Source of the DNA: an uncultured Anaerotruncus sp.
Lineage (GTDB): Bacteria > Bacillota > Clostridia > Oscillospirales > Ruminococcaceae
DNA length: 13,766 nt
Direction: 5' to 3'
Assembly: GCF_902490045.1 (NCBI RefSeq)
Contig: NZ_CABUCJ010000065.1
Location: 1 to 13,766 of the forward strand
The notes under the pieces are model-generated. The model was not told the origin of the DNA. It made no database searches and worked only from the letters and a program-made list of their open reading frames with translations. This document shows positions 13,539-13,766 of the stretch, piece by piece. Each line of letters begins with the position of its first letter. The stretch's first letter is position 1. The position numbers were made by a program, and so were the translations under genes.

Positions 13539-13558
13539 AGCCCGCAGCCCCGGTTTTT
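13521..13558. terminator. Hairpin/terminator between the right-edge gene and the DUF5662 operon
   Basis: AACCGGGGC (13521-13529) pairs with GCCCCGGTT (13547-13555), with an inner GCGGG/CCCGC stem (13531-13535, 13541-13545). On the minus strand, where the flanking gene ends, only TTT follows the stem, so termination may be weak; the plus strand has TTTTT but no gene. Confidence 0.6.
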
Positions 13559-13567
13559 CCCGTTTTC

Positions 13568-13766
13568 CTATCCGGACGCGCTCCACGCCCGCGCGAGCCG
13601 GTCGAACCGTTCCGCCATCTCCCTGTGGTAGCGGCAGGAGGCCCCGCAGACGGCGCGCGCCCGGTCGGCCCGGAAGATCACCGCGCGTGCCCCGCCGGGC
13701 CCCGCCGCCGGCCGCGCAGGCCCCTCCGCGAGGAAGAAATCCCCCGGCACAAGGCTCGCGGCCGCG
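13568..13766 (-). CDS. 3' end of an unrecognised gene (cut by window end)
   Basis: An open frame enters from the right edge and ends at TAG 13570-13568, giving at least 65 C-terminal residues. The readable part includes PGDFFLAEGPARP, GARAVIFRADRARAVCG and a final RYHREMAERFDRLARAW. The last part looks like an amphipathic helix. I do not recognise a family. A GTG at 13750 could be read as a start, but no ribosome-binding site precedes it and the frame stays open to the edge, so a partial gene is more likely. The hairpin at 13521 follows the stop. Confidence 0.55.
   Translation of the reverse strand, partial: AAASLVPGDFFLAEGPARPAAGPGGARAVIFRADRARAVCGASCRYHREMAERFDRLARAWSASG

Noticed and set aside
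12792..13586. N-terminal extension of the DUF5662-like protein to 264 residues
   Set aside because: The extension crosses the TATAAT promoter at 13510-13515 and is Arg/Ala/Pro-rich; the family start fits ATG 13325.

Overview
The window is chromosomal DNA of a GC-rich anaerobic Clostridia-type Firmicute. The left end carries the 5' portion of a 16S rRNA gene whose variable regions resemble what I remember of Oscillospiraceae/Ruminococcaceae, and Anaerotruncus in particular (from memory, not a search). AGGAGG ribosome-binding sites, extended -10 promoters, a CCA-encoding tRNA, a glycyl radical enzyme and (I/L)PxTG-type surface anchoring all agree with a Gram-positive anaerobe.

Layout. (1) 1-1140: rRNA operon start on the minus strand (16S 5' part, structured leader with boxA-like element, promoter). 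(2) 1141-1532: divergent intergenic DNA with two inverted repeats, then tRNA-Arg(CCG) with its own promoter and terminator. (3) 1658-2078: small TIGR04076-like protein and a strong terminator. (4) 2274-5620: a two-gene glycyl radical enzyme module, a diol-dehydratase-like enzyme plus its radical SAM activase, the latter of the compact type without ferredoxin domain. (5) 5716-6354: chloramphenicol acetyltransferase-family protein. (6) 6677-8340: OmpR-type response regulator, interrupted by an in-frame amber codon, overlapping a membrane histidine kinase. (7) 8341-11014: AT-rich regulatory region and two paralogous, acidic, secreted proteins; the second keeps an IPNTG anchor with membrane segment, the first stops just after IPDTG. 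(8) 11110-11826 (minus): orphan winged-helix regulator with a degenerate receiver. (9) 11920-12060: possible small RNA unit. (10) 12211-13325 (minus): nitroreductase and DUF5662-like protein, probably one operon, then the 3' end of an unrecognised gene running off the right edge.

How the parts may work together. The dehydratase and activase form an anaerobic catabolic module whose substrate the sequence does not fix. The stretch from 6627 to about 11930 looks like a cell-surface locus: a two-component system, a promoter preceded by three TTACAAA repeats in helical phase (the kind of site OmpR/PhoB-family regulators bind), two likely highly expressed surface proteins, and an atypical regulator facing them. 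The amber codon makes it uncertain that the two-component regulator is functional. Linking these parts into one circuit is inference.
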